DNA of 64,000 bases from Aeromonas eucrenophila (GCF_000819865.1 NZ_CDDF01000015.1:1-64000), one strand, 5' to 3'; counted from the first letter of the stretch, positions 47,798 through 56,660 are shown. A program made the numbers and translations. Notes: a model not told the origin generated them from the sequence alone.

Positions 47798-48631
47798 GTG
47801 CAACACAAGGTGATAGTGGTACTTGTGGATGGCTTGTCTGCCGAGGTAGCCCACACCATGGGCTACCTCGCTGGCATGGTGGAGGCAGAGCGCGGGCTCT
47901 ACACGACCCTGACGTGTGCCCTGCCCTCCCTCTCCCGGCCACTCTACGAATGCATCCTGACCGGCGTGCCGCCCGTTACAAGCGGCATCACCCACAACGG
48001 CGTCAGTCGCCTCAGTCAACACGACTCCATCTTCCATCTCGCCCGCGCCGCCGGCAAAGGCACCGCCGCCGCTGCCTATCACTGGGTGAGCGAGCTCTAC
48101 AACCAGAGCCCCTGGCTGCCGCTGCGGGATCGCTTCACCCATGACGAGCAACTGCCGATCCAGCACGGCTGCTTCTACTGGGACGATGGCTACCCCGACA
48201 GCCACCTGCTGCTGGACGGCGAATGGCTGCGCACCCAGTACGATCCCGACTTCCTGCTGATCCATCCCATGGGGGTGGACGACGCGGGCCATCGCTTCGG
48301 ACTGGATTCCCGCCAGTACCGCAATCAGGCGAGACGCATGGACAGCCTGCTGGCCGACCTGCTGCCCCAGTGGCTGGCAGAAGGCTATCAGGTGCTGATC
48401 ACCGCGGATCACGGCATGAACGAGGATCTCAGCCACGGCGGCACCCTGCCGGAGGAGCGCGGCGTGCCGCTCTGGCTGTTTGGAGAGGCCTTCGTGACCC
48501 AGTGGCCGGCCGGCCCCGCACTGCAACAGACCCAGCTCTGTGCCCTGATGGCGGATCTGCTCGGGGTTCCTCACGACAAGCCGAGCGGCCCCCAGCTGCT
48601 CAAGGCGAGCCATCAGCGGGAGGTGCACTGA
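47798..48631 (+). CDS. Alkaline-phosphatase-superfamily (NPP-like) phosphodiesterase/phosphohydrolase
   Basis: The 277-residue enzyme has the two-metal site of the superfamily: VVLVDGL (Asp near 9), a nucleophile in CALPSLSRP (Ser near 44-46), GVDDAGHRFG (Asp/His near 160-166), ITADHGM (Asp/His near 203) and SHGG (His near 212). It has no signal peptide, so it should act in the cytoplasm on an imported substrate. Relatives include nucleotide pyrophosphatases and phosphonoacetate hydrolase. It begins with GTG, with AAGGA six bases upstream, 9 bases after the binding-protein stop. Confidence 0.88.
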   Translation: MQHKVIVVLVDGLSAEVAHTMGYLAGMVEAERGLYTTLTCALPSLSRPLYECILTGVPPVTSGITHNGVSRLSQHDSIFHLARAAGKGTAAAAYHWVSELYNQSPWLPLRDRFTHDEQLPIQHGCFYWDDGYPDSHLLLDGEWLRTQYDPDFLLIHPMGVDDAGHRFGLDSRQYRNQARRMDSLLADLLPQWLAEGYQVLITADHGMNEDLSHGGTLPEERGVPLWLFGEAFVTQWPAGPALQQTQLCALMADLLGVPHDKPSGPQLLKASHQREVH

Positions 48632-49527
48632 TGATGCCCGCCGCCACTGACACACTGACAGCGCAAGGCACACGCCAGGGCCGCACCCGCCGCCACTGGC
48701 TGCCCGCCCTGGTGCTGCTGCCCTTCGCCCTGCTGATGATACTGTTCCAGCTCGCCCCCATGATATGGGTGCTGGTGGGCAGCTTCCAGACGCCGGACGG
48801 CTGGGGGCTGGCCCATTACCGGGAGATCCTGAGCTCCCCCTTCTACCTGCAATCCTTTGGCAACTCGTTTCGCATCGCCGGCATCGCCAGCCTGGCGGGG
48901 CTCGCCATCGGCACCCTGGGGGCGGCCGCCCTGCGCCACAGCGGCGAGGGGATCAAGCGCCTGCTGCTGGCCTTCGTCACCATGACCAGCAACTTCAGCG
49001 GCGTGCCGCTGGCCTTCGCCTTCATCATCGTGCTCGGCATCAACGGTGCCATCACCCTGCTGCTCAAATCCTGGGGCTGGATTGACGGCTTCAACCTCTA
49101 CTCGGGCAGCGGCCTCATCCTCATCTACACCTACTTCCAGATACCGCTGGCCCTCTTGCTGCTCTACCCGGCCTTCGATGCCCTGCAGGATGACTGGCCC
49201 CAGGCCGCCGCCCTGCTCGGCGCCAGCAAGCGGCAATACGTGTGGCACGTGGCGCTGCCGGTGCTCACCCCCGCCCTGCTCGGCACCCTGATCATCCTGT
49301 TCGCCAATGCGGTGGGGGCCTATGCCTCCGCCTACGCCCTCACCACGGGCAACTTCAACCTAGTGACCATCAGGGTGGCCAGCCTGGTCTCCGGCGACAT
49401 CTTCCTCGAGCCGAACCTGGCGGCGGCGCTGGCGGTGATCCTGATGGTGCTGCTGGGGGTGGTCACGGCCGCCAACCAGTGGCTGCTGAAAAAGAGCTAT
49501 GTGAACAAGGGGAACCAGCATGCGTGA
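48631..49527 (+). CDS. ABC transporter permease 1
   Basis: The 298-residue protein has six or more membrane helices and the EAA-loop-like AALLGASKRQYVWHVALPVLTPALLG (about 195-220) that docks on the ATPase. The start shares a base with the upstream TGA and follows GGAGG. It pairs with the next permease, which overlaps it by 8 bases. Confidence 0.92.
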   Translation: MMPAATDTLTAQGTRQGRTRRHWLPALVLLPFALLMILFQLAPMIWVLVGSFQTPDGWGLAHYREILSSPFYLQSFGNSFRIAGIASLAGLAIGTLGAAALRHSGEGIKRLLLAFVTMTSNFSGVPLAFAFIIVLGINGAITLLLKSWGWIDGFNLYSGSGLILIYTYFQIPLALLLLYPAFDALQDDWPQAAALLGASKRQYVWHVALPVLTPALLGTLIILFANAVGAYASAYALTTGNFNLVTIRVASLVSGDIFLEPNLAAALAVILMVLLGVVTAANQWLLKKSYVNKGNQHA

Positions 49528-50296
49528 CCTGAAACCGAGCTGGCCACGCTGGGTGCTTGGCGCCCTGGTGGCGACCCTGTTGTTGCCGCTACTGGCCACC
49601 TTCCTCTACTCCATCTCCACCCGCTGGGGCGCCACCCTGCTGCCGGATGGCTTCACCCTCGACTGGTATCTGAAATTGTGGGGGGATCCCCGCTTCCTGG
49701 CCGCCTTCGGCCGCAGCCTGCTGGTCTGCTTCGCGACCCTGCTGCTGGGGACACTCGTGCTGGTGCCGACCGTGCTGGTAGTGGCTTATTACTTCCCCAA
49801 GCTGGATCCCTGGATGAATCTGCTGATCCTGCTGCCCTTCGCGGTGCCCCCCGTGGTCTCCTCGGTGGGCCTGCTGCAGATCTACGCCGACGGCCCCCTG
49901 CCCCTCATCGGTACGCCCTGGATCCTGGTGGGCACCTGGTTCACCATAGTGCTGCCCTTCATGTACCGGGCCCTGGCCAACAACCTGCAAGGGATCCCCC
50001 TCAAGGATCTGATGGACGCCGCCCACCTGCTCGGAGCCAGCAGCGCCCGCGCCTTCGCGCTGGTGGTACTGCCCTGCCTGCGCAAGGGCTTGCTGGCGGC
50101 GCTGTTCCTGTCCCTCTCCTTCCTGCTCGGGGAGTTCGTGTTCGCCAACATGCTGGTGGGCACCCGCTACGAGACCCTGCAGGTCTATCTCTACAACATG
50201 CGCGCCACCTCGGGGCACTTCACCAGCGCCCTGGTGATGAGCTACTTCCTGCTGACCCTGCTGCTCACCTGGGCGGCGAACAGATTCCATCGGTGA
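49520..50296 (+). CDS. ABC transporter permease 2
   Basis: The 258-residue protein has six predicted helices with the loop LMDAAHLLGASSARAFALVVLPCLRKG (about 165-190) matching the EAA motif. The start overlaps the end of permease 1 by 8 bases, so translation is coupled. It forms the heteromeric channel of the importer. Confidence 0.92.
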   Translation: MRDLKPSWPRWVLGALVATLLLPLLATFLYSISTRWGATLLPDGFTLDWYLKLWGDPRFLAAFGRSLLVCFATLLLGTLVLVPTVLVVAYYFPKLDPWMNLLILLPFAVPPVVSSVGLLQIYADGPLPLIGTPWILVGTWFTIVLPFMYRALANNLQGIPLKDLMDAAHLLGASSARAFALVVLPCLRKGLLAALFLSLSFLLGEFVFANMLVGTRYETLQVYLYNMRATSGHFTSALVMSYFLLTLLLTWAANRFHR

Positions 50297-50302
50297 TCCA
50301 AG

Positions 50303-51310
50303 ATGTTTCATCTAGAAGTCAATCAGTTACACAAGTCCTACGGCGAGACCCGGGTGTTCGAGGGGATCGAATTTGGCATCCGCAAGGGGGAGCTGGTGAC
50401 CCTGCTCGGCCCCTCCGGCTGCGGCAAGTCCACCCTGCTGCGGGCACTGGCCGGACTGACCCCGGTCGACGGCGGCCAGATCCGGGTCGCCGGTGAAGAC
50501 ATCACCTGGCAGGCCCCCCAGCAGCGCGGCATCGGCATGGTGTTCCAGAGCTATGCCCTGTTCCCGAACATGACAGTGTGGGACAACGTGGCCTTCGGCC
50601 TGCGCATGAAGCCCCAGCCGGGGCGGGAGCTGGCCGCCAGCGTGCGGGAGGTGCTCGCACTGGTGGAGCTCGAAGACTTGGCGAAGCGCTACCCGAGCGA
50701 GCTCTCCGGCGGCCAGCGCCAGCGGGTGGCCCTGGCCCGCGCCTTGGTGGTGCGACCGCGCATCCTGCTGCTGGACGAGCCGCTGTCGGCGCTGGATGCC
50801 CGCATCCGCCGCAGCCTGCGCCAGCAGATCCGCGAGATCCAGCAGCGGCTCGAGCTGACCACCTTGTTCGTCACCCACGATCAGGAGGAGGCGCTGACCC
50901 TGTCGGATCGGGTGTTCCTGATGGACAGGGGGCGCATAGTGCAGAGCGGCAGCCCGGAGCAGATCTACACCCAGCCCGCCAACGCCTTCGTGGCGGGGTT
51001 CATCGGCCACTACAACCTGCTGGATCCCGAACAGGCCAAGTCCCTGCTCGGCCCGCGGGGGCACAGTCGGCTGGCCCTGCGCCCCGAGTCCATCAGCCTG
51101 CTGCCGGCGGGCACCGAAGGCCACGAACACAGCCTGCCCGGCATCGTTCGCCAGCAGCAGTTGCTCGGCAACGTCATCCGCTACCAGGTCGAATGCGAGG
51201 CCGGGCTGCTGACGGTGGATGTGCTCAACCGCTCGGCCAGGGATCTGCTGGCGGTGGGCACCAGAGTCACCCTGGCGGTGGCCCGGGATCAGCTGTGTGA
51301 GGTAGCATAA
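50303..51310 (+). CDS. ABC transporter ATP-binding protein
   Basis: The 335-residue ATPase has Walker A GPSGCGKST (about 39-47), signature LSGGQRQRVALARAL (about 133-147), Walker B ILLLDEPLSALD and switch His in FVTHDQEE. A C-terminal TOBE-like domain (about 250-335) is typical of the PotA/MalK-like importers. It lies six bases after permease 2. Confidence 0.95.
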   Translation: MFHLEVNQLHKSYGETRVFEGIEFGIRKGELVTLLGPSGCGKSTLLRALAGLTPVDGGQIRVAGEDITWQAPQQRGIGMVFQSYALFPNMTVWDNVAFGLRMKPQPGRELAASVREVLALVELEDLAKRYPSELSGGQRQRVALARALVVRPRILLLDEPLSALDARIRRSLRQQIREIQQRLELTTLFVTHDQEEALTLSDRVFLMDRGRIVQSGSPEQIYTQPANAFVAGFIGHYNLLDPEQAKSLLGPRGHSRLALRPESISLLPAGTEGHEHSLPGIVRQQQLLGNVIRYQVECEAGLLTVDVLNRSARDLLAVGTRVTLAVARDQLCEVA

Positions 51311-51396
51311 GCCCATGGTTTGCATTCTTTTTTCGGCGGTTGCGCGGCCAGAGCGCAGCCCCTCATCGCCCCCCTTTTTGAAAGCAAGGAGCCCAC

Positions 51397-52056
51397 ATGG
51401 CACTGGCACTGTTTGATTTGGACGAGACCCTGATTGCCGGAGACTGTGCCAGCCTCTGGCTGGAGTACATGGTGGCCGAGGAGCTGGCCCCGGCGACCAT
51501 GGTGGCCGAGGAGCAGGCCATGATGTCCCTCTACCATCAGGGCAAGATGGACATGCACCAGTACATGGCTTTCACCCTGCAACCCCTGGTGGGCAAGTCA
51601 CAGGACTGGCTCGCACAGCAGTGCCAGCACTTCGCCGAGGGGGTGCTGCGGGAGCGGCTCTATCCACAGGGGCTGGCCCGTATCGAGTGGCACAGGGAGC
51701 GCGGCGATGTGCTGGTGCTGATCTCCGCCTCCGGCGAGCACCTGGTGGCCCCCATGGCCCGCATGCTGGGGATGGATCACTGCGTCGCCATCCTGCTGGA
51801 CGAGGAAGCCGGCATGCTGACCGGCCAGACCCGGGGCACCTTAAGCTTTCGGGAGGGCAAGGTGGCCCGCATCAACCAGCTGTTCGCCGGGCAGCCCGGG
51901 ATCTGGCAGGAGAGCCACGGCTACAGCGACTCCCACAACGATCTGCCACTGCTGCGGGCGGTGACCCATCCCCATGCGGTCAACCCCGCCCCCGGCCTGC
52001 GCCAGGTGGCCGAGGAGTTGCGCTGGCCGATCCTGGCCTGGCAACTGGCGACCTGA
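51397..52056 (+). CDS. HAD-IB family phosphatase
   Basis: The 219-residue protein has the HAD motifs: LFDLDETL (nucleophile and acid Asp near 7-9), ISASGEH (motif II) and GYSDSHNDLPLL (motif IV). Its cap is the small helical type of subclass IB, as in SerB-like phosphomonoesterases. It follows the ATPase by 86 bases with an AAGGAG site and is probably the last gene of the operon. A phosphomonoesterase acting after the NPP-like enzyme would release phosphate. Confidence 0.88.
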   Translation: MALALFDLDETLIAGDCASLWLEYMVAEELAPATMVAEEQAMMSLYHQGKMDMHQYMAFTLQPLVGKSQDWLAQQCQHFAEGVLRERLYPQGLARIEWHRERGDVLVLISASGEHLVAPMARMLGMDHCVAILLDEEAGMLTGQTRGTLSFREGKVARINQLFAGQPGIWQESHGYSDSHNDLPLLRAVTHPHAVNPAPGLRQVAEELRWPILAWQLAT

Positions 52057-52060
52057 ATGC

Positions 52061-52083
52061 GGAAGGGACCCTCAGGTCCCTTC
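52061..52083. terminator. Hairpin between the HAD gene and the GGDEF gene
   Basis: GAAGGGACC and GGTCCCTTC flank CTCA. It overlaps the last codons of the minus-strand GGDEF gene and lies just past the HAD stop; T-tracts are weak. Confidence 0.55.
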
Positions 52084-53691
52084 ATTGCTCAGTGTCGCGA
52101 CTCTGGGCGCTGACGCCCCCTCGGCTCCCGGCGGTTGGCCGAGGTAGATGCGGTTCTTGCCATCATGTTTGGCGCGATACACCTCGGCATCCGCCAGCTC
52201 CAGCAAGGCCTTGGCATCCAGACCCGGCGCGCTGGCCACCAGCCCGCCGCTGAAGGTGATGGCGAGGCCGGGTTCGCGCCAGTCCAGGGACGCCACCCCG
52301 ATCCTGAACTGCTCCAGCAGCAGGTGGCAGAAGTGGATGTCCGGGTTGATCAGCAGCACCGTCAGCTCCTCGCCGCCGTAGCGGCAAACCCAGCCGTGAT
52401 CCCCCAACAGCCGGTTGCCGAGCTTGGCCACCCGCTTGAGCACCACGTCCCCGGTCTGATGGCCATAGGTGTCGTTGACCCGCTTGAAGTTGTCCAGATC
52501 CAGCATGGCCAGACAGAAGGGCTGGTGCTCGAACAGCAGCAGACCCAGCCGCTCGTCGAAGAAGCGCCGGTTGTAGAGGCCGGTCAGCTTGTCCATGTTC
52601 GCCTGCTGGCGCACCTCGTGATAATCCTTGCTCACCTCGGCCAGCTCGGCATAGACGTGCCTTAGCTCGCGCATGCCCCCCTGGGGCACATCGTCTGGCT
52701 GCAGCCGGCTGGCGCGGATCATGGTGGATATCTCGTCCAGCATGCGCCTGAAGTAACGGGCCCAGAACAGCGCAAGCAGCGCATAGAGCACGCAGGCCAG
52801 CACCACCACCCCCAGCACGTTGAAGGAGGCGCGCGCCACCACGGCCTGGAAACTGGCCGCCGGTTGCACGCTGATCAGCACCCAGTTCCAGTGCGGCAGC
52901 CGGCGATAGGCCACAAACTGCTGGGTCTGGGTATCGAGGAAGATGCCCTCTGCATTGCTAAAACGCGCGAGCCAGTGGGGACTGGGCATAGTCTTGAGCA
53001 GCCAGCTCGCGTCAGGATAGGCCAGCACCTTGCCGGACTGGTTGATGATCATCTGGTAGCCCGCCTCCGGCTGCTTGTTCAGCTGGGCCGAGAAGGGAGC
53101 CAGTACCACGTCGATGGCCACCACGGCCTGTATCTTGCCTTCCCGATCGGACAGGGTCCGCGCCAGGGAGATCATCAGCTTGTCGTGCAGCACGCCGTAG
53201 CCCTGATAGGGATCCGTCCACACCAGCTTGCCCGCCTGCTGGCTGGCCAGCCGATACCAGGGGCGCGTTCTGGGATCGTAGTCGGCGGGCACCTCGGGTC
53301 TGGGGTAGATGAGGAAATCCCCCCTGGCGGTGCCGACATAGGCGGAGTCGAGATCCGCCATGACCCCCTTGTAGAGCGCCCACTCCTGCAGATAGCGCTC
53401 CCCGTGCCGCAGCCCGGCGCCGCTGAAGTCCTCGACCTGCGTCTTGTCGTAGATCAGGTTGAACTGGCGTTCCAGCTCGCTCAGGTAGGGTTCGATGAAG
53501 GTGTGTTGCAACTGCTTGTTGGTGGCGAGCAGGCGCTGCTGCAGATCGATTTGGAGGCTGCGCTCCATGTGCAGGTAGTAGATACTGCCCAGCATCAGCA
53601 CCGGCAGGAAAAGCAATGCCAGCCCCAGTCGCATCCTGGCAACCAGAGACCAGTTTTGAGTGGTTTCAACCCGCGTGTCTTGCTTGGCCAA
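52072..53691 (-). CDS. Cache-GGDEF protein with a variant GGEEL motif
   Basis: The 539-residue inner-membrane protein has TM1 at about residues 20-42 and a periplasmic dCache domain to about 290 (DYDPRTRPWYRLASQQ, VWTDPYQGYG, VVAIDVVLAPF). TM2 near 293-315 and a GGDEF domain follow. The signature reads RYGGEELTVLL: Glu-Glu is kept, but the Phe of GG[DE]EF is Leu. The I-site position reads GDHG, so product inhibition is absent. Substrate motifs DKLTGLYNRR and DLDNFKRVND are intact, so it may still be active. It is monocistronic. Confidence 0.93.
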   Translation of the reverse strand: MAKQDTRVETTQNWSLVARMRLGLALLFLPVLMLGSIYYLHMERSLQIDLQQRLLATNKQLQHTFIEPYLSELERQFNLIYDKTQVEDFSGAGLRHGERYLQEWALYKGVMADLDSAYVGTARGDFLIYPRPEVPADYDPRTRPWYRLASQQAGKLVWTDPYQGYGVLHDKLMISLARTLSDREGKIQAVVAIDVVLAPFSAQLNKQPEAGYQMIINQSGKVLAYPDASWLLKTMPSPHWLARFSNAEGIFLDTQTQQFVAYRRLPHWNWVLISVQPAASFQAVVARASFNVLGVVVLACVLYALLALFWARYFRRMLDEISTMIRASRLQPDDVPQGGMRELRHVYAELAEVSKDYHEVRQQANMDKLTGLYNRRFFDERLGLLLFEHQPFCLAMLDLDNFKRVNDTYGHQTGDVVLKRVAKLGNRLLGDHGWVCRYGGEELTVLLINPDIHFCHLLLEQFRIGVASLDWREPGLAITFSGGLVASAPGLDAKALLELADAEVYRAKHDGKNRIYLGQPPGAEGASAPRVATLSNEGT

Positions 53692-53801
53692 TCCAGGCCC
53701 TCGGCTATCGTCAGATGCGATGTAGTGTGAGAATATCAGCCCCGCCTAACGGCGTCCAAGAGGAAGCTTGTGATGTGCCGGACGAGAAGGAATTCCCATA
53801 A

Positions 53802-54242
53802 ATGTTGAACCAGGACCTGCTGACGGCGATCCACTATTGCGCCGTGATCACCCTGACCGGCGCCGTGACGTCGGAATATTTTCTGTTTCGCCGTGGCATG
53901 TCCATCGAGCAGGTGCGCAAGCTGCTGATCGCGGACAGCCTGGTGGCGCTGGCCCTGCTGCTCATCTTCATCACCGGCGTGTTGCAGGTGTTCAACCACG
54001 ATCTGACGCCGAGGGTCCTGCTCGCCAACCCCGGCTATCGCATCAAGCTGCTGCTGTTCTTCTGCATGGTCATCAGCTTTGGCTACCCCAGCCGGCTGTT
54101 CCAGCGCTGGCGCCACTCCCTGCGCCAGGGGCACGCCCCCATGGTGTCCATCCAGCAGCAATTCTGGGTGGTCTGGATCCTGCGCGGCAACCTGCTGCTG
54201 CTCGCCCTGATCCCGCTGCTGGCCAAGCTCGCCAACAGTTGA
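53802..54242 (+). CDS. Small membrane protein (DUF2214-like)
   Basis: The 146-residue protein has four membrane helices (about 8-25, 42-62, 80-98, 122-142). It resembles the DUF2214 family as I recall it (LTAIHYCAVITLTGAVTSEY at the start); function unknown. An AAGGA site lies about 10 bases before the ATG. Its last 20 codons recur, diverged but in frame, immediately downstream. Confidence 0.75.
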   Translation: MLNQDLLTAIHYCAVITLTGAVTSEYFLFRRGMSIEQVRKLLIADSLVALALLLIFITGVLQVFNHDLTPRVLLANPGYRIKLLLFFCMVISFGYPSRLFQRWRHSLRQGHAPMVSIQQQFWVVWILRGNLLLLALIPLLAKLANS

Positions 54243-54277
54243 GGTGGTGCCCTTTCGCAGTGATATTGGCTGAGCCA

Positions 54278-54347
54278 GCACCTGCGCAGCCATTTGCTGC
54301 TACCCGCCCTGATCTCCCTGCTGGCCAAGCTCGCCAATGGCTGAGGA
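54278..54347 (+). pseudogene. Duplicated 3' end of the DUF2214-like gene
   Basis: About 70 bases match the gene end at 54176-54245 with an offset of exactly 102 bases. In frame it reads LRSHLLLPALISLLAKLANG then stop, against LRGNLLLLALIPLLAKLANS. It has no start codon of its own. Confidence 0.8.
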
Positions 54348-54478
54348 CACCTGACACTCGACCCAAGCCGCGGATCAAAGAGTGAAAATGGCTGGCGACA
54401 AGCCCCCCCGCAGACGGGTATCGTACTGACAGAGGCCGTGGAGTGCCGCTGTGACTGTCTTTTCAGGGATGAATCCGT

Positions 54479-55393
54479 ATGCGTTCGAACATGATGTTAT
54501 TGATGGCCGCCGCCATCTGGGGGCTGGGCTTCGTGGCCCAACGCCTGGGGATGGACCACATGGGGCCCTTCACCTTCAACGGCCTGCGCTTCCTGCTCGG
54601 CGCCCTCTCCCTGCTACCGCTGTTGTGGTGGCTCAAGTCGCGTCAACCCAGCGCGCCATCCGGGTCATCGTCCGGCGAGCGCCGGCTGCTGCTGACCGGT
54701 GGCCTTATCGCCGGCACAGTGCTGTTCAGCGCCGCCTCCCTGCAACAGGTGGGACTGCTCTACACCACCGCCGCCAAGGCGGGGTTCATCACCGGCCTCT
54801 ACATCATACTGGTGCCCGTCATCGGACTGTTACTGCGCCACAAGACCGGGGCCAACACCTGGGTCGGCGCCCTCATCGCCATGGCCGGGCTCTACTACCT
54901 CAGCGTGACCGACGACTTCACCATCGGCTACGGGGATCTGCTGCAGGTGGTCGGCGCCCTGTTCTGGGCCATTCACCTGCTGCTGCTGGATCACTACTCG
55001 AACCGGGTTGCCCCCATCCGCCTCGCAGGCGTGCAGTTCGTGGTGTGCGGCCTGCTGAGCCTGGCCACCGCCTTCGTCATCGAGACCCCGACCCTGAGTG
55101 GCGCCGTGGCGGGCTGGCAGGCGCTGCTCTATGCCGGGCTGGTGTCGGTCGGCATCGGTTACACCCTGCAGGTGGTGGGTCAGCGCGGCGCCCACCCGGC
55201 CCATGCCGCCATCATCCTCAGCCTGGAGACGGTGTTTGCCGCCATCGGTGGCGTGCTGCTGCTCGGTGAGACCCTGGATGAACGGGCCATCGTCGGCTGC
55301 TCCCTGATGCTGGCGGGCATGCTGATCTCCCAGATCCGCCTGCGCTGGTGGTGGAAGTCCCGCCGAGACAAGGTGCCCAGCCAATCTCAATGA
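54479..55393 (+). CDS. DMT-superfamily (EamA) transporter
   Basis: The 304-residue protein has ten membrane helices in two EamA repeats: MLLMAAAIWGLGFVAQRLGM opens the first, and LQQVGLLYTTAAKAGFITGLYIILVP closes it. VGQRGAHPAHAAIILSLETVFAAIGGVLLLGE is the typical second-repeat signature. The substrate of such exporters (amino acids, drugs, metabolites) is not readable. AGGGA precedes the ATG by nine bases. Its last 96 bases are repeated at once downstream. Confidence 0.92.
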   Translation: MRSNMMLLMAAAIWGLGFVAQRLGMDHMGPFTFNGLRFLLGALSLLPLLWWLKSRQPSAPSGSSSGERRLLLTGGLIAGTVLFSAASLQQVGLLYTTAAKAGFITGLYIILVPVIGLLLRHKTGANTWVGALIAMAGLYYLSVTDDFTIGYGDLLQVVGALFWAIHLLLLDHYSNRVAPIRLAGVQFVVCGLLSLATAFVIETPTLSGAVAGWQALLYAGLVSVGIGYTLQVVGQRGAHPAHAAIILSLETVFAAIGGVLLLGETLDERAIVGCSLMLAGMLISQIRLRWWWKSRRDKVPSQSQ

Positions 55394-55506
55394 GCGTGTC
55401 ATTATCGGTCGGCTGCTCCCTGATGCTGGCGGGCATGCTGATCTCCCAAATCCGCCTGCGCTGGTGGTGGAAATCCCGCCGGGACAAGGTGCCCAGCCAG
55501 TCCTAG
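55390..55506 (+). pseudogene. Mini-ORF made from the duplicated 3' end of the DMT transporter
   Basis: The stretch 55408-55503 repeats 55292-55387 with only about four mismatches counted by eye. A new ATG overlapping the transporter stop (ATGA) joins six codons to the copy, giving a 38-residue frame that ends in the same helix and a basic tail (RLRWWWKSRRDKVPS). It could be translated by coupling as a one-helix membrane peptide, or be a silent scar. Confidence 0.7.
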
Positions 55507-55600
55507 CGGGACGTGATCAACGGCCAGCGTTGCACACCCTTGATGGAGCACCGCCGAGATCCCTTACGGATGTGAGAAACCCGCTGCGAGCCCAGATGCA

Positions 55601-55632
55601 AAGAGGAGCCATCACTGGCTCCTCTTGGTTTT
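55601..55632. terminator. Terminator between the DMT region and the AraC gene
   Basis: AAGAGGAGCCA and TGGCTCCTCTT flank TCAC with TTTT following on the plus strand. Confidence 0.75.
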
Positions 55633-55680
55633 ATCTCGCATATCGACTGTTTTTCAGTCTTGAAGCAGTCGTCCTGACTA

Positions 55681-56541
55681 TCAGGCTTTTACGTTGGAGC
55701 AGAAGCTCACGTCATCGCGCAGGGGATCGTTGCTCACGCTGTGGTAGAGCTCGAAGCAGGGTCCACTGCCAAATTCCAGCCCGGCGGCGACTATGTCATT
55801 GATGTGCTCCTGCCAGCGCGGTCCGTACTGGCTTCTGTCCGTGATGAGATAACGAGACTGGGCGTAGCGACCGGCGGGGATAAGCTGGGTTTCCACCTCC
55901 CCCTCGCCCCGGGTCTGGGGCGGCACAGTGATGCCGATGTCGGTGCGGCACTGGGCCGGCGGCGTCACCTCGGGGTTGTCGTGGTAGATGAAGATCCACT
56001 CCCCGCCCTCTAGCCCGCGCGCGGCAGCCCATTGATGCAGGCGGCCGCAGACCACGTCATAGCCTTCCCCATAGGGGCCTGTCACCCGGATATAGGCCAG
56101 GGTGCGGGCATCCATCTCGACGGTTTTCATGTTGTTGCTCCTTGCTGATGAGTGGCCTTCAGCATAAGGGAGCAGTCCGTCCCAAGCGTGTCCATCCTTG
56201 CTCTCATGGTGTCCATTCTTGCGCTTGTCACGGCGAAACTCGCCGGGGGCACAGCCGTAGTGGCGGCGAAACGCCTTGGCAAAGGCCTGGGAACTGGCGA
56301 GCCCCGCTCCCAGCGCAATGGCCGTGACGCTGGCATCCGTGTAGCACAGCTGCCAGGCCGCCCGCTGCATGCGCAGGCGCCGGCACATCTCCCCCGGCGC
56401 TTCCCCCACCACGGCGGTGAATACCCGGTGGAAGTGGAAGAGGGAGAGACAGGCCAGCGCCGCCAGCGCCTCGATGGAGAGCTCGGGATCCTGCTCCAGC
56501 GCCCGGATGGCGGGCCGCAGGCGGGCGCGATAGTCGATCAT
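55681..56541 (-). CDS. AraC-type regulator with GyrI-like effector domain
   Basis: The 286-residue protein has an N-terminal AraC double helix-turn-helix (about 1-105; ALAALACLSLFHFHRVFTAV, SSQAFAKAFRRHYGCAPGEF) and a C-terminal GyrI-like ligand domain (about 135-286; AYIRVTGPYGEGYD, GRYAQSRYLIT). This is the Rob/BmrR-like arrangement that binds cationic or hydrophobic drugs and induces efflux or export. The neighbouring DMT exporter is a plausible target. Its first codons overlap the end of a 40-codon frame. Confidence 0.9.
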   Translation of the reverse strand: MIDYRARLRPAIRALEQDPELSIEALAALACLSLFHFHRVFTAVVGEAPGEMCRRLRMQRAAWQLCYTDASVTAIALGAGLASSQAFAKAFRRHYGCAPGEFRRDKRKNGHHESKDGHAWDGLLPYAEGHSSARSNNMKTVEMDARTLAYIRVTGPYGEGYDVVCGRLHQWAAARGLEGGEWIFIYHDNPEVTPPAQCRTDIGITVPPQTRGEGEVETQLIPAGRYAQSRYLITDRSQYGPRWQEHINDIVAAGLEFGSGPCFELYHSVSNDPLRDDVSFCSNVKA

Positions 56542-56660
56542 GGCAGCGTCACTCTTATGGCAATCAGATCCGTCCCACTCTCTAGCACATCGACGCAGTA
56601 GAACTGGTGATATAACCCGCTATGGCGGGCGCATCTCTGACAGGCGCGATAATCGATCAT
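56538..56660 (-). pseudogene. Chimeric 40-codon scar between aaaT and the AraC gene
   Basis: A frame overlaps both neighbours by ATGA. It begins MIDYRA, as the AraC protein does (MIDYRA). Its 3' part (GGGACGGATCTGATTGCCAT, minus strand) matches the aaaT end at about 17 of 20 positions, although it is shifted in frame relative to it. It looks like the fused remains of a tandem aaaT-araC duplication. Whether it is translated is unknown. Confidence 0.65.
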
